Of a DNA stretch of 64,000 nucleotides, positions 56,469 through 63,953 are shown piece by piece (position 1 is the stretch's first letter; every line of letters begins with the position of its first letter). The position numbers and the translations under genes were made by a program. The DNA is taken from assembly GCF_003387475.1 (NCBI RefSeq), contig NZ_QUNO01000011.1, positions 248,001 to 312,000 of the forward strand, in the 5' to 3' direction. The notes under the pieces were generated by a model that was not told where the DNA came from, did not search any database, and saw nothing but the letters and a program-made list of their open reading frames with translations. The stretch is from Kutzneria buriramensis (lineage in GTDB: Bacteria; Actinomycetota; Actinomycetes; Mycobacteriales; Pseudonocardiaceae).

Positions 56469-56501
56469 ACCGGGGCTTTCCTCGCCGAGGAAAGCCCCGG
56501 T
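56469..56501 (+). terminator. Strong terminator of lpqY-sugABC
   Basis: Sixteen-bp arms at 56469-56484 and 56486-56501 (ACCGGGGCTTTCCTCG and complement) with a one-base centre, 10 bp after sugC. The stem is perfect and followed by TTGG. Confidence 0.9.
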
Positions 56502-56555
56502 TGGCCGCTGATATCCGATCCGTCCCGGTGCGACCATCGGACCGGGGTGATCCAC

Positions 56556-57521
56556 ATGGCGATCGGCGACCGGGCCCGGCTCACGGACTGGCAGCTCACG
56601 GTCGAGGCCCGGGCCCGACGGACGCGGGCCGACCTGGCCGAGCTGGAGGGCGTGGCCGGCACGGACCGGGAGCGGCGGTCGGCGGTCGAGTCGCTGGCCG
56701 TGGTGGACCGGGTGCTGGACCACCGCGAGCGGTTCTGGCGGCTGCCGGCGTCCTGGTGGTCGGGCTGGCACATCGAGCGGGCCTGGCGGGCGCTGCACGA
56801 GGCCGAGGTGTGCACGGCGGCCGCGCTGCCGGACCTGGCCGGCCGGCTGCCGGGCCTGCGCCAGCGGATCTCGGGCCTGCTGTCGGAGGACGACCTGCGC
56901 CGGCAGGCCCTGGACACCCTCGAACCCGGACGGCCGCCGGGGCCCACGGATCGGGCGATCGTGGTCGACGCCCTGCGCGCGGCCTTCGACGCCTCCGACG
57001 ACGCCCACGCGGCGGCCCGGGCCCTGCGCAACAAGATGGTGGCCGCGGCGCTGCTGCTGTTCGTCGTCAACACCGCGCTGGGGCTGGTCGGCCTGCTGCG
57101 GCCGGAGTTCCTGCCGATGTGCGCGCACCTGCCCGCGAACGAGCAGATCCGCGCCTGCGCCACCGGCGCGAAGACCCCGGCGCCGCTGGACGTCTGGCTG
57201 GTGCAGCTGATCGGGGCGTTCGGCGCCATGGTCGCGGCGGTGGTCCTGCTGCTGCGCCGCCGGCCCAGCCTGTCCCCGTACATCCTGATCGGCTACCAGG
57301 CGCTGATCAAGGTGCTGCTCGGCGCCGCGCTGGCGGTGATCGGCGTGCTCGCGCTCAGCGCCGGCGTCGCCGAGGGGCTGACCTGCATCACCTCGCAGGC
57401 GGCGCTGCTGCTGTGGGCGGCCCTGCTCGGCTACTCCCAGCAGGTGGGCACGCGGCTGCTCGACAACTACGCGGACCGGGTGATGAACCACGTCCGGCCG
57501 CTGCCTGATGTGTCGCGCTGA
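56556..57521 (+). CDS. Membrane protein with helical N-domain, unknown family
   Basis: 321 residues. The first 160 are soluble and helical, with charged residues (VEARARRTRADLAELEGVAG, FDASDDAHAAARAL). Four hydrophobic helices follow, at about residues 165-185, 215-235, 247-275 and 285-300. Two cysteines (PMCAHLPANEQIRACATG) in the first outer loop may form a disulfide. There is no homology I recognise. It lies between the trehalose importer and a DUF2332 gene. ATG 56556 is chosen; GTG 56547 is possible. Confidence 0.75.
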   Translation: MAIGDRARLTDWQLTVEARARRTRADLAELEGVAGTDRERRSAVESLAVVDRVLDHRERFWRLPASWWSGWHIERAWRALHEAEVCTAAALPDLAGRLPGLRQRISGLLSEDDLRRQALDTLEPGRPPGPTDRAIVVDALRAAFDASDDAHAAARALRNKMVAAALLLFVVNTALGLVGLLRPEFLPMCAHLPANEQIRACATGAKTPAPLDVWLVQLIGAFGAMVAAVVLLLRRRPSLSPYILIGYQALIKVLLGAALAVIGVLALSAGVAEGLTCITSQAALLLWAALLGYSQQVGTRLLDNYADRVMNHVRPLPDVSR

Positions 57522-57552
57522 CCGCCAGCGCCGGAGCGGCTAGCGTGCACGT

Positions 57553-58608
57553 GTGCTGGCGAAGTTGTTCCGGGACATCTCGGAGACCTGCCGACCGGGC
57601 AGCCCCCTGACCTACCACCTGCTGAACTCCGCCGCGGACGACCTGGACGCCGGCGGCGTCACCGCCCGCGTGATGGCGGGGTCGGAGCGGGACCGCCCGG
57701 GCACGGTGCCGGGGCTGCGATTCGCGGGCGCGGTGCACCGGGTGGTGCTCGACGGCCGCGCGCCCAACCTGGCGGCGCACTACCCGTCCATGGGTGGCAC
57801 GCCCCGGTTCGAGGCGCTGTGGCCGGACGTCGAGGCCGTCCTCAAGGAGCACGAGTCCGAGGTGCGCCAGCTGGTGCGGGGCAGTGCCGTGCAGACCAAC
57901 GAGCCGGGGCGCAACGGGCCGCTGTACGGCGGTCTGCTGGTGGCGTCCGAGCGTGTCGGTGGGTTCCCGGTGCGGCTGCTGGAGGTCGGTGCCAGCGGCG
58001 GCCTGAACCTGCGTCCGCACAAGGTCGCCTACGTGCTGCCGGACCGGGTTCTCGGCGACCCGGACAGCGTGCTCCAGCTCGACCCGGAGTGGACGGGGCT
58101 GCCCCCGGCGGACCTGAGCCGGTCGCTGGAGATGCACAGCCGGGCCGGCTGCGATGTGAATCCCGTTGACGTGACGGCAAAGGAGGGCCAGCTGCACCTG
58201 TCCTCCTTCGTGTGGGCGGACCAGGTGCACCGCATGGAACGGCTGCGTGCCGCGATGCGGCTGGCCGCCGCCGATCCCGTACGGGTGGAGCGCGCCGACG
58301 GCGCGGAGTGGCTGGAACGCCAGCTCGCCGAGGCGCACGACGGCGTGCTGACGGTCGTGTGGCATTCGGTGATGTGGCAGTACGCCTCGCCGTCGGAGCG
58401 GGAACGTGGCCGCGCCGCCCTCGCGGAGGCGGCGGCGCGGGCCACCGAACGGACCCCGTTGGCGTTGCTGGTGTTCGAGCCGCGCCGGGCCACCGCGCAG
58501 TTCGAGCTGCTGCTCAAGCTGTGGCCGGCCGGGCTGTCGTTGCGGCTGGGCCACGGCCGCGGGCACGGCCTCCCGTTCACCTGGGCCGAACAGCCCTGGG
58601 GCCGGTGA
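57553..58608 (+). CDS. DUF2332 family protein, copy 1
   Basis: 351 residues. RLLEVGASGGLNLRPHKVAY resembles a class I methyltransferase glycine loop, and the conserved segments VQTNEPGRNGPLYGGLL and SFVWADQVHRMERLRA mark DUF2332. No function has been assigned to the family that I know of. The C-terminus has ALLVFEPRRATAQFELLLKL. A second, divergent member lies at 61276-62337. The GTG start follows the membrane-protein gene by 31 bp. Confidence 0.85.
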   Translation: MLAKLFRDISETCRPGSPLTYHLLNSAADDLDAGGVTARVMAGSERDRPGTVPGLRFAGAVHRVVLDGRAPNLAAHYPSMGGTPRFEALWPDVEAVLKEHESEVRQLVRGSAVQTNEPGRNGPLYGGLLVASERVGGFPVRLLEVGASGGLNLRPHKVAYVLPDRVLGDPDSVLQLDPEWTGLPPADLSRSLEMHSRAGCDVNPVDVTAKEGQLHLSSFVWADQVHRMERLRAAMRLAAADPVRVERADGAEWLERQLAEAHDGVLTVVWHSVMWQYASPSERERGRAALAEAAARATERTPLALLVFEPRRATAQFELLLKLWPAGLSLRLGHGRGHGLPFTWAEQPWGR

Positions 58609-58631
58609 TCCCGCGGGCGGGATCACCGGCC
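58600..58631. terminator. Perfect 15-bp hairpin over the DUF2332 stop
   Basis: Arms 58600-58614 and 58617-58631 (GGCCGGTGATCCCGC and complement) include the stop codon of the plus-strand gene and lie seven bases from the stop of the minus-strand one. It probably acts in both directions. Confidence 0.85.
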
Positions 58632-58638
58632 GTCCGGC

Positions 58639-58896
58639 TCAGGTGCTGCCGTTCGCGATCGTGACCGGTCCGGCGTTGGTGCGGTCGGCCGCGGCGTCGG
58701 CCTGACCGAACGGGTCCCACGTGCCGTCCGCGTGGCGGACGGTGTGACCCATGCCGGACTCCACGCCGGCCCCGACGACCTGGAGCTCGCTGGCGGCCGG
58801 CGCGGCCTGTGCCGCCGGCAGTGTGCGATCACGCGGCCCCGGCCGGCGCCGGCGGAACGAGCGTGCGAATGATGCGGGACATTTCTGTTCCCCCAT
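58639..58896 (-). CDS. Small protein with one lectin-propeller-like repeat
   Basis: 85 residues. The C-terminal half, ELQVVGAGVESGMGHTVRHA and DGTWDPFGQADAA, resembles one blade of the PLL/tectonin-type repeat (normally LWHTIRHADGSWTPFGDV). Known members have six or seven blades, so a single blade is odd. The ATG at 58896 has no good ribosome-binding site. A GGGGGAA lies 12 bases further on and better serves the ATG of a 17-codon ORF in another frame (MSRIIRTLVPPAPAGAA). A frameshift joining that start to the blade is possible. Confidence 0.5.
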   Translation of the reverse strand: MGEQKCPASFARSFRRRRPGPRDRTLPAAQAAPAASELQVVGAGVESGMGHTVRHADGTWDPFGQADAAADRTNAGPVTIANGST

Positions 58897-58958
58897 GGAG
58901 TTCTGATGAGAAGTTGTCCACAATGGACGAACTTGAGCGGCGGCCATCGCCGTGAGAT

Positions 58959-59087
58959 TCAGAAAAGGTGACGGCGAGCCCGCTCGAAAGTTGCTGCTTG
59001 TCGGGCGAGAGCCGGATTCCAGCTCTCCGTGCGGCGGTCGGACGCCGGCCCGTCACCGCGGAGCGTGCGAACTTCGTTGCGTTCCAT
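58959..59087 (-). CDS. 42-residue micro-ORF
   Basis: ATG 59087 with GGGGGAAAG upstream; product MERNEVRTLRGDGPASDRR and on to RARRHLF, very basic and without cysteines. Its opening (M-x-R-x2-RTL) recalls the 17-codon ORF just downstream (MSRIIRTL), suggesting related leader peptides. No homologue recognised. Confidence 0.4.
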   Translation of the reverse strand: MERNEVRTLRGDGPASDRRTESWNPALARQAATFERARRHLF

Positions 59088-59164
59088 GGTCTTTCCCCCG
59101 CGTCATCCCTTCTGACATGAGGGAGACGTGTCCCGGCGGGCTCGGGTTGCCCTCCGCCCGGTCC

Positions 59165-59197
59165 AGCTCTTTCCCGCCGGCCCCGGCGGGAAAAAGC
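59165..59197 (-). terminator. Terminator downstream of corA and its micro-ORF
   Basis: TTTCCCGCCGG pairs with CCGGCGGGAAA and the pairing extends to flanking AGCT on both sides (59165-59180 and 59183-59197), with a two-base loop. On the minus strand it follows the 31-residue ORF by 18 bp. Confidence 0.75.
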
Positions 59198-59214
59198 TGG
59201 CGGCGAAGGGAAGT

Positions 59215-59310
59215 TCAGTTCTGGCGCGCGATGATCAGGGTGATGGTGGCCAGCCACAGCAGGACGGCGGTCATCACCCAGAACAGCGGGTTGCTGAGGA
59301 TCTTGGACAT
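59215..59310 (-). CDS. 31-residue single-helix membrane peptide
   Basis: MSKILSNPLFWVMTAVLLWL then ATITLIIARQN: one transmembrane helix with a short basic/polar tail. GGAG lies seven bases before the ATG. It is 33 bp after corA on the same strand and before a terminator, so it is probably co-transcribed. A helper peptide for a membrane transporter, as known for some bacterial small membrane proteins, is a reasonable idea. Confidence 0.6.
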   Translation of the reverse strand: MSKILSNPLFWVMTAVLLWLATITLIIARQN

Positions 59311-59343
59311 GGCGAGGCTCCGGTCGCTCGGAGGGGTGAGGGG

Positions 59344-60429
59344 CTACAGCCAGCGGTTGCGACGGAGTATTCGGTAGAGCAGCAGGCAGACCAGCACGAT
59401 GACGGCCAGCGCCAGCGGATAGCCGAATCGCCAGTGCAGCTCGGGCATGTCCTCGAAGTTCATGCCGTAGATGCCGGCGATCATGGTCGGGATGGAGATG
59501 ATCGCGGCCCATGCGGTGATCTTGCGCATGTCCGTGTTCTGCTGGAGCGTGATCTTGGCCAGCGCCGCGTCGATGAGCGTGCTGAGCAGCTCGTCGAAGC
59601 TGGCGATGTGCTCGGACACCGTGGTCAGGTGGTCCTCGACGTCCCGGAAGTAGGAGCGGACCTCCTCGGGCACCAGCGTGATGTAGCCCTCGGACAGCCG
59701 GCGCAGCGGGGTCGCGAGCGGCGTCACCGCGCGCCGCAACTCCAGCACTTCCCGCTTCATCAGGTAGATCTGCTCGGAGTCGACGGCGGTGCGCGGCGCG
59801 AAGACCTGCACCTCCATCTCGTCGATGTCGTCCTCGATGGCCTCGGTCACCGCGAGATAGGCGTCCACGGCCATGTCGGCGATCGCGTGCAGCACCGCCG
59901 CCGGGCCCATGGCCAGCCGCTCCGGGTCGGCCTCCAGCTGCCGCCGCAGCGTGCCCACGCCGGCGTGCTTGCCGTGCCGGACCGTGACGACGAAGTCCTT
60001 GCCCAGGAACACCATCAGCTCGCCGGTCTCGACGATCTCGTTGGCGGTGTCGGGTGAGTCGTGCTCGATGTAGTGCACGGTCTTGAGCACCATGAACAGC
60101 GTGTCGTCGTACCGCTCCAGCTTGGGCCGCTGGTGCGCCTGCACGGCGTCCTCCACGGCCAGCTCGTGCAGCCCGAACGTCTCGGCCACGCCCTGGATCT
60201 GCTCCTCGTCGGGCTCGTACAGGCCGATCCAGACGAAACCCTCGCGCCGCTTGCGCACCTCGTGCACCGCGTCGGTGTGCGTCCAGCGCCCGGGCAGACG
60301 CTTGCCGTCGATGTACACGCCGCAGTCGACGACGTACGCGGACAGCGGCACCGGGATGGGCGGCGCGACCCGCCCGTTGGTGCGGGCGGCTCGGCCGCGC
60401 AGTCCGCTGAACGAGGGCAGGCTGGGCAT
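59344..60429 (-). CDS. corA: CorA-family magnesium/cobalt channel
   Basis: 361 residues. A large cytoplasmic alpha/beta funnel (FVWIGLYEPDEEQIQGVAET, HELAVEDAVQAHQRPKLERY) is followed by the stalk helix and two transmembrane helices at the C-terminus. The selectivity motif YGMNFEDMPEL is intact, and the basic sphincter RRNRWL ends the protein. GGAGG precedes the ATG. The lpqY-sugABC/corA neighbourhood is shared with mycobacteria. The 263-bp gap to the divergent MaoC gene shows no other gene. Confidence 0.95.
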   Translation of the reverse strand: MPSLPSFSGLRGRAARTNGRVAPPIPVPLSAYVVDCGVYIDGKRLPGRWTHTDAVHEVRKRREGFVWIGLYEPDEEQIQGVAETFGLHELAVEDAVQAHQRPKLERYDDTLFMVLKTVHYIEHDSPDTANEIVETGELMVFLGKDFVVTVRHGKHAGVGTLRRQLEADPERLAMGPAAVLHAIADMAVDAYLAVTEAIEDDIDEMEVQVFAPRTAVDSEQIYLMKREVLELRRAVTPLATPLRRLSEGYITLVPEEVRSYFRDVEDHLTTVSEHIASFDELLSTLIDAALAKITLQQNTDMRKITAWAAIISIPTMIAGIYGMNFEDMPELHWRFGYPLALAVIVLVCLLLYRILRRNRWL

Positions 60430-60692
60430 ACGGCCTCCGAGGATGGACGGTTCGAACAGGGCGAACGCGTCCGGGCCGGGCCAGGCGCTTACACGAAAGA
60501 ATGAACCTGGTCGGCGGGGACGCGGTACCTACTACTGGCACTGGACATCTGGCGTCCCTCACCTCCTAAGGTCGGTCGGTGTGGTGTCGATGGAGCGGTG
60601 GAGTCGCTCACACACCGTTGCAGAGACTACTCCTCGCGGGGCCACACTGTCGTCCCCGGCCGCCGAGGTCCGGGCCACACCTGGAGGTGGAC

Positions 60693-61196
60693 GTGCAGTT
60701 CGGGCGTTACTACGAGGAGTTCGAGGTCGGCGCGGTCTACAAGCACTGGCCGGGCAAAACGGTCACCGAGTACGACGACCACCTGTTCTGCCTGCTGACC
60801 ATGAACCACCACCCGCTGCACATGGACGCCCACTACGCGGGCGAGACCACGGATTTCGGTAAGAACGTGGTGGTCGGCAACTACATCTACTCGCTGCTGC
60901 TGGGCATGTCCGTGCCGGACATCTCGGGCAAGGCCATCGCCAACCTCGAGGTGGAGTCGCTTCGGCACATCGCGCCGACCTTCCACGGCGACACCATCTA
61001 CGGCGAGTCCGAGGTGCTGGACAAGACCCCGTCCAGGTCCAAGGACGACCGCGGCATCGTGTACGTCGAGACCCGCGGCTACAAGCAGGACGGGACGGTG
61101 GTGTGCGTGTACCGGCGCAAGGTGATGGTGCCCAAGCGCTCCTACGGCGACAGCCGTGGCGGCGAGCAGCCCGGCCGTCCCGAGCCGAAGCTGTAG
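60693..61196 (+). CDS. MaoC-family enoyl/mesaconyl-CoA hydratase
   Basis: 167 residues, single hot-dog domain. YYEEFEVGAVYKHWPGKTV opens the domain. The catalytic Asp/His are in NHHPLHMDAHYAGETTDFG, and ESLRHIAPTFHGDTIYGESE completes the fold. This subgroup hydrates branched C4-C5 unsaturated acyl-CoA esters and is often encoded with CitE-type lyases. GTG 60693 has GGAGG five bases upstream. Confidence 0.9.
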   Translation: MQFGRYYEEFEVGAVYKHWPGKTVTEYDDHLFCLLTMNHHPLHMDAHYAGETTDFGKNVVVGNYIYSLLLGMSVPDISGKAIANLEVESLRHIAPTFHGDTIYGESEVLDKTPSRSKDDRGIVYVETRGYKQDGTVVCVYRRKVMVPKRSYGDSRGGEQPGRPEPKL

Positions 61197-61201
61197 CGCG
61201 C

Positions 61202-61279
61202 ATGAGCGAGCCGAGCGAATCGTTCAACGCGGAGCGTCCGCGAACGCGGACACCGAGCGCCAGCGAGGTGCAGCAGTGA
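61202..61279 (+). CDS. Possible 25-residue leader ORF of DUF2332 gene
   Basis: ATG 61202 opens MSEPSESFNAERPRTRTPSA and ends at a TGA that overlaps the GTG start of the next gene (GTGA). No strong ribosome-binding site is present. GCGCATGAGCGAGCCGAGCG resembles a short motif I have seen repeated between genes in related genomes, so it may not be coding. Confidence 0.3.
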   Translation: MSEPSESFNAERPRTRTPSASEVQQ

Positions 61280-62337
61280 GCGCCGCGACCCGGCTGCGCG
61301 AGTTCGCCGACTCCGACGCCGCCGCCAACTCCCCGCTCTACCAGCTGCTCGCCGGCCAAGCGGCCGGCGACGCGGAGGTCGCGGCGCTGCTCGGCGACCG
61401 CGATCCGCTGCTGCTGCTCGCGGCGGCGCACCGGCTCGTGCAGGCCGACCCGATCCACCCGCTGTCCGCCTACTACGCCACCCTCGGCGGCGCGTCCGGC
61501 CCCGACGAGGGGACCTGGCCGATGTGGCGGCAGTTCGTGCTGGAGCGGGCCGACAAGGTGCGCGAGCTGGTGGCGGGCCGCGAGCTGCGTACGGATGACG
61601 TGCGCAAGGCCGCCCTGCTGTACCCGGCGGTGGCGCTGGCGGCCAAGCAGGCGCGGGGCCCGGTCGCGCTGCTGACGGTCGGGTCGTGTGCCGGGTTCCT
61701 GCTGTTGATGGACAAGTTCGGCTACCGCTACCAGGTCGGCGCCGCCGGTCAGTTCGCCGCCGGGCCGACCAAGACCCCGCTGGGCCTGCACTGCGTGCTC
61801 GGCGGCGAGCCGCCGACGCTGCCGAAGAAGCTCGCCGTGAAGGCGCGCGTCGGCCTGGATGCCTCGCCGGTGGACGCCGACGACCCGGACGAGTTCGCCT
61901 GGCTGGAGGCGTGCGTGTGGGCGGACCAGCCGGAACGGGTGCGCTGGCTGGGCGTGGCGGCGGCGATGTTGGCCAAGGAGTCGCCGGAGCTGGTGGCCGG
62001 CGATCCGGTGGACGGGCTGGCCGACGCCGCCGGCCGGCTGCCGGCGGAGCTGCCGCTGGTCGTGGTGGACAGCGGGCTGCGGCTGGGCGAGCGGGCCGGC
62101 GACTACGTGGCGGCGCTGGGCAAGCTCGCCGCCGACCGGTCGATGTGGTGGGCCAGCGACGAGCCGTACGAGTCGGGTCTGCACGTGCTGATGCCGGGCC
62201 GCGATGATCTTCCGGGTGAACCTGGCGAGGGCCTGCTGGGGTTGGTCCGTTGGTTGGACGGCCGTCCCCAGGCCCAGGCACTCGCCCGGACCGGCCGGCA
62301 CGGCGCGCGGCTGGAGTGGTTGCCTCCCACCGGGTGA
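61276..62337 (+). CDS. DUF2332 family protein, copy 2
   Basis: 353 residues. Same family as the gene at 57553 but quite different in sequence: ALLTVGSCAGFLLLMDKFGY replaces the glycine-rich loop, and ACVWADQPERVRWLGVAA matches the family's WADQ segment. The N-terminus has a conserved SPLYQLLAGQAAGD. The glycine loop in this copy looks degraded for SAM binding, so the two may differ in activity. The GTG start has GCGAGG seven bases upstream. Confidence 0.82.
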   Translation: MSAATRLREFADSDAAANSPLYQLLAGQAAGDAEVAALLGDRDPLLLLAAAHRLVQADPIHPLSAYYATLGGASGPDEGTWPMWRQFVLERADKVRELVAGRELRTDDVRKAALLYPAVALAAKQARGPVALLTVGSCAGFLLLMDKFGYRYQVGAAGQFAAGPTKTPLGLHCVLGGEPPTLPKKLAVKARVGLDASPVDADDPDEFAWLEACVWADQPERVRWLGVAAAMLAKESPELVAGDPVDGLADAAGRLPAELPLVVVDSGLRLGERAGDYVAALGKLAADRSMWWASDEPYESGLHVLMPGRDDLPGEPGEGLLGLVRWLDGRPQAQALARTGRHGARLEWLPPTG

Positions 62338-62409
62338 CACTCGTGGCGTGGCCGCGGTAGCCGGATTGGTGCTTTCGGGCGGTTTTGCGAACGGTCGAGA
62401 TCCCTTGCT

Positions 62410-62434
62410 TCGATGATCAAACCATGATCATCGA
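62410..62434. terminator. Hairpin between convergent DUF2332 and NUDIX genes
   Basis: TCGATGATCA (62410-62419) pairs with TGATCATCGA (62425-62434) across AACCA. It overlaps the last codons of the minus-strand NUDIX gene. Confidence 0.65.
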
Positions 62435-62850
62435 GGCAGGACGTTCCACGAGGTCAGGGCGTCCGCGAGACCCTCCGTGAGCAGGTTGCGCCGCTCGAGT
62501 GTGGCGAAGGTCTCGGCGTCCACCCAGGCCGCCTCGGCGGCGTCGTCGCCCGGCCGGAGCGTGCCGCCTATTGGCTGGCAGGAGTAGTCGTGGATGTCGA
62601 AAACGCCCACGGGAGCCGGACGGACGACCGATCCGATCAGGTGACCGACGATGACTCTGAGTCCGGTTTCCTCCCAGAGCTCGCGTTCGACCGCCCGCTC
62701 GTCGGACTCGCCCTGCTCCACTCGGCCGCCCGGCACGGACCACAGTCCCTGACCTGGAGGTTTGCCTCGCCTAACCAACAGCAACCGGCCCCGCGCGTCG
62801 TGTGCGATCCCGCCGACACAGCGGGTACGCTGGCCTTCGTCCGAGTCCAT
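62428..62850 (-). CDS. NUDIX hydrolase
   Basis: 140 residues, a complete single NUDIX domain. The box reads GGRVEQGESDERAVERELWE followed by ETGL, a perfect fit to GX5EX7REUXEEXGU. RRGKPPGQGLWSVPGG is typical of the ADP-ribose/8-oxo-dGTP-type subgroup. Substrate unknown. ATG 62850 is chosen because it opens at MDSDEGQRTRCVGGIAHD; an ATG six bases upstream also exists. Confidence 0.92.
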   Translation of the reverse strand: MDSDEGQRTRCVGGIAHDARGRLLLVRRGKPPGQGLWSVPGGRVEQGESDERAVERELWEETGLRVIVGHLIGSVVRPAPVGVFDIHDYSCQPIGGTLRPGDDAAEAAWVDAETFATLERRNLLTEGLADALTSWNVLPR

Positions 62851-62998
62851 GAACACGCAGCGTAGCCGGATCTGGTGTCAAGCCAGTGGCGCTGACCCAT
62901 GCGCAGTACAAAGCTCCCGAACCGAACCTTGGTGCGGTACAACCTTGTGCAGCGAGGGTGTGAAGGCTGCTGCAAGTACTTGGACGGGGTTGGTCGCC

Positions 62999-63157
62999 GT
63001 GAACCTGAAGAAGCTACTGATCTGGGCCGGCGTTGCGTTGGCGCTCTTCTTCCTGGTAAGTGCGCCCGCGTCGGCTGCTGGACTGGTGCACAATGTCCTT
63101 GGCGCCCTGCGGGGCGGAGCCGAGGGAGTGATCAGTTTCGCGCAGAACCTGTTCTAG
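62999..63157 (+). CDS. 52-residue membrane/secreted small protein
   Basis: MNLKKLLIWAGVALALFFLV followed by SAPASAAGLVHNVLGALRGG looks like either a signal peptide cleaved after ASA or a single anchor helix with an amphipathic tail. It precedes the PH-domain protein by 27 bp and is probably on the same transcript. No family recognised. Confidence 0.65.
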   Translation: MNLKKLLIWAGVALALFFLVSAPASAAGLVHNVLGALRGGAEGVISFAQNLF

Positions 63158-63184
63158 CGCAGCTGGCGGGAGGGGAACGCGTCC

Positions 63185-63745
63185 GTGTTCGCACCCAGGG
63201 ATCCAGACGAGTACCTGCTCGGCACCGAGCGCAGGGTCATCCGGGTGCGACGGCACTGGGCCACACTGCTCTGGGACATCTTCGAGGCGGCGGCCCTGCT
63301 CACCGGGGCCGTGCTGATCTCGCACCTGCTGCCGTCCGATGCCACGATCTTCCAGAGCATCCTGTGGTACGCGGCGCTGCTGGTGCTGCTGCGGTTCGCC
63401 TACTTCGTGATCGAGTGGTGGGTGGAGCGCATCGTCGTCACCGACAAACGGTTCATGATCACCAGTGGCGTGTTCGTGACCAAGGTGGCGATGATGCCGG
63501 TCACCAAGGTCACCGACCTCACCTACGAGCGGAGCCTGGGCGGGCGCATGTTCGGCTACGGCACGCTGATCGTCGAGTCCGCCGGCCAGATCCAGGCGCT
63601 CAACAAGATCGAGTACCTGCCGCGGCCGGAGGAGGTCTACGACGCCATCTCGGAGCTGGTCTTCGGTGACAAGAAGGCGCAGGCCGAGCGCTTCTCGATG
63701 ATCAAGGCGCAACGCGCCGCCCGAGGCAAGAAGATGGTTCCCTAG
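63185..63745 (+). CDS. Bacterial PH-domain (bPH2/YdbT-like) membrane protein
   Basis: 186 residues. Two transmembrane helices lie near the N-terminus (LWDIFEAAALLTGAVLISHL and the ILWYAALLVLLRFAYFVI segment). A bPH2 domain follows (VTDKRFMITSGVFVTKVAMM, VTDLTYERSLGGRMFGYGTL). A basic C-terminal tail ends the protein. Such proteins are widespread; function mostly unknown. GGGAGGGGAA precedes the GTG start. Confidence 0.9.
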   Translation: MFAPRDPDEYLLGTERRVIRVRRHWATLLWDIFEAAALLTGAVLISHLLPSDATIFQSILWYAALLVLLRFAYFVIEWWVERIVVTDKRFMITSGVFVTKVAMMPVTKVTDLTYERSLGGRMFGYGTLIVESAGQIQALNKIEYLPRPEEVYDAISELVFGDKKAQAERFSMIKAQRAARGKKMVP

Positions 63746-63764
63746 GAGACCCTTCGAGCTGTCG

Positions 63765-63795
63765 ACACGGCCCCGTCCCAAGGACGGGGCCGTGT
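63765..63795 (+). terminator. Terminator after PH-domain gene
   Basis: ACACGGCCCCGTCC (63765-63778) and its exact complement (63782-63795) enclose CAA; TGTAT follows. Stem starts 20 bp after the stop. Confidence 0.85.
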
Positions 63796-63830
63796 TGTAT
63801 CGCCGGTGAGTGGTCGGTCGCGAGGCCGCC

Positions 63831-63905
63831 GCCGATGCCTGGACCGCGGGCAGTTTTCGATCAAGTCTTTCCATTGATCGAAAACTGACAAGGGAAGGCA
63901 TCGGC
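63831..63905. other. Nested inverted repeat
   Basis: Inner arms CAGTTTTCGATCAA (63851-63864) and TTGATCGAAAACTG (63874-63887) are perfect over 14 bp; outer arms GCCGATGCCT (63831-63840) and AGGCATCGGC (63896-63905) over 10 bp. The inner arms are AT-rich, against the local base composition. Lies between the terminator and the PHP-domain gene. Confidence 0.7.
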
Positions 63906-63953
63906 CTCGTGGGCGGCCGAGCCGCCGCGCGGGACGCGCGGCAAACTAGCACG

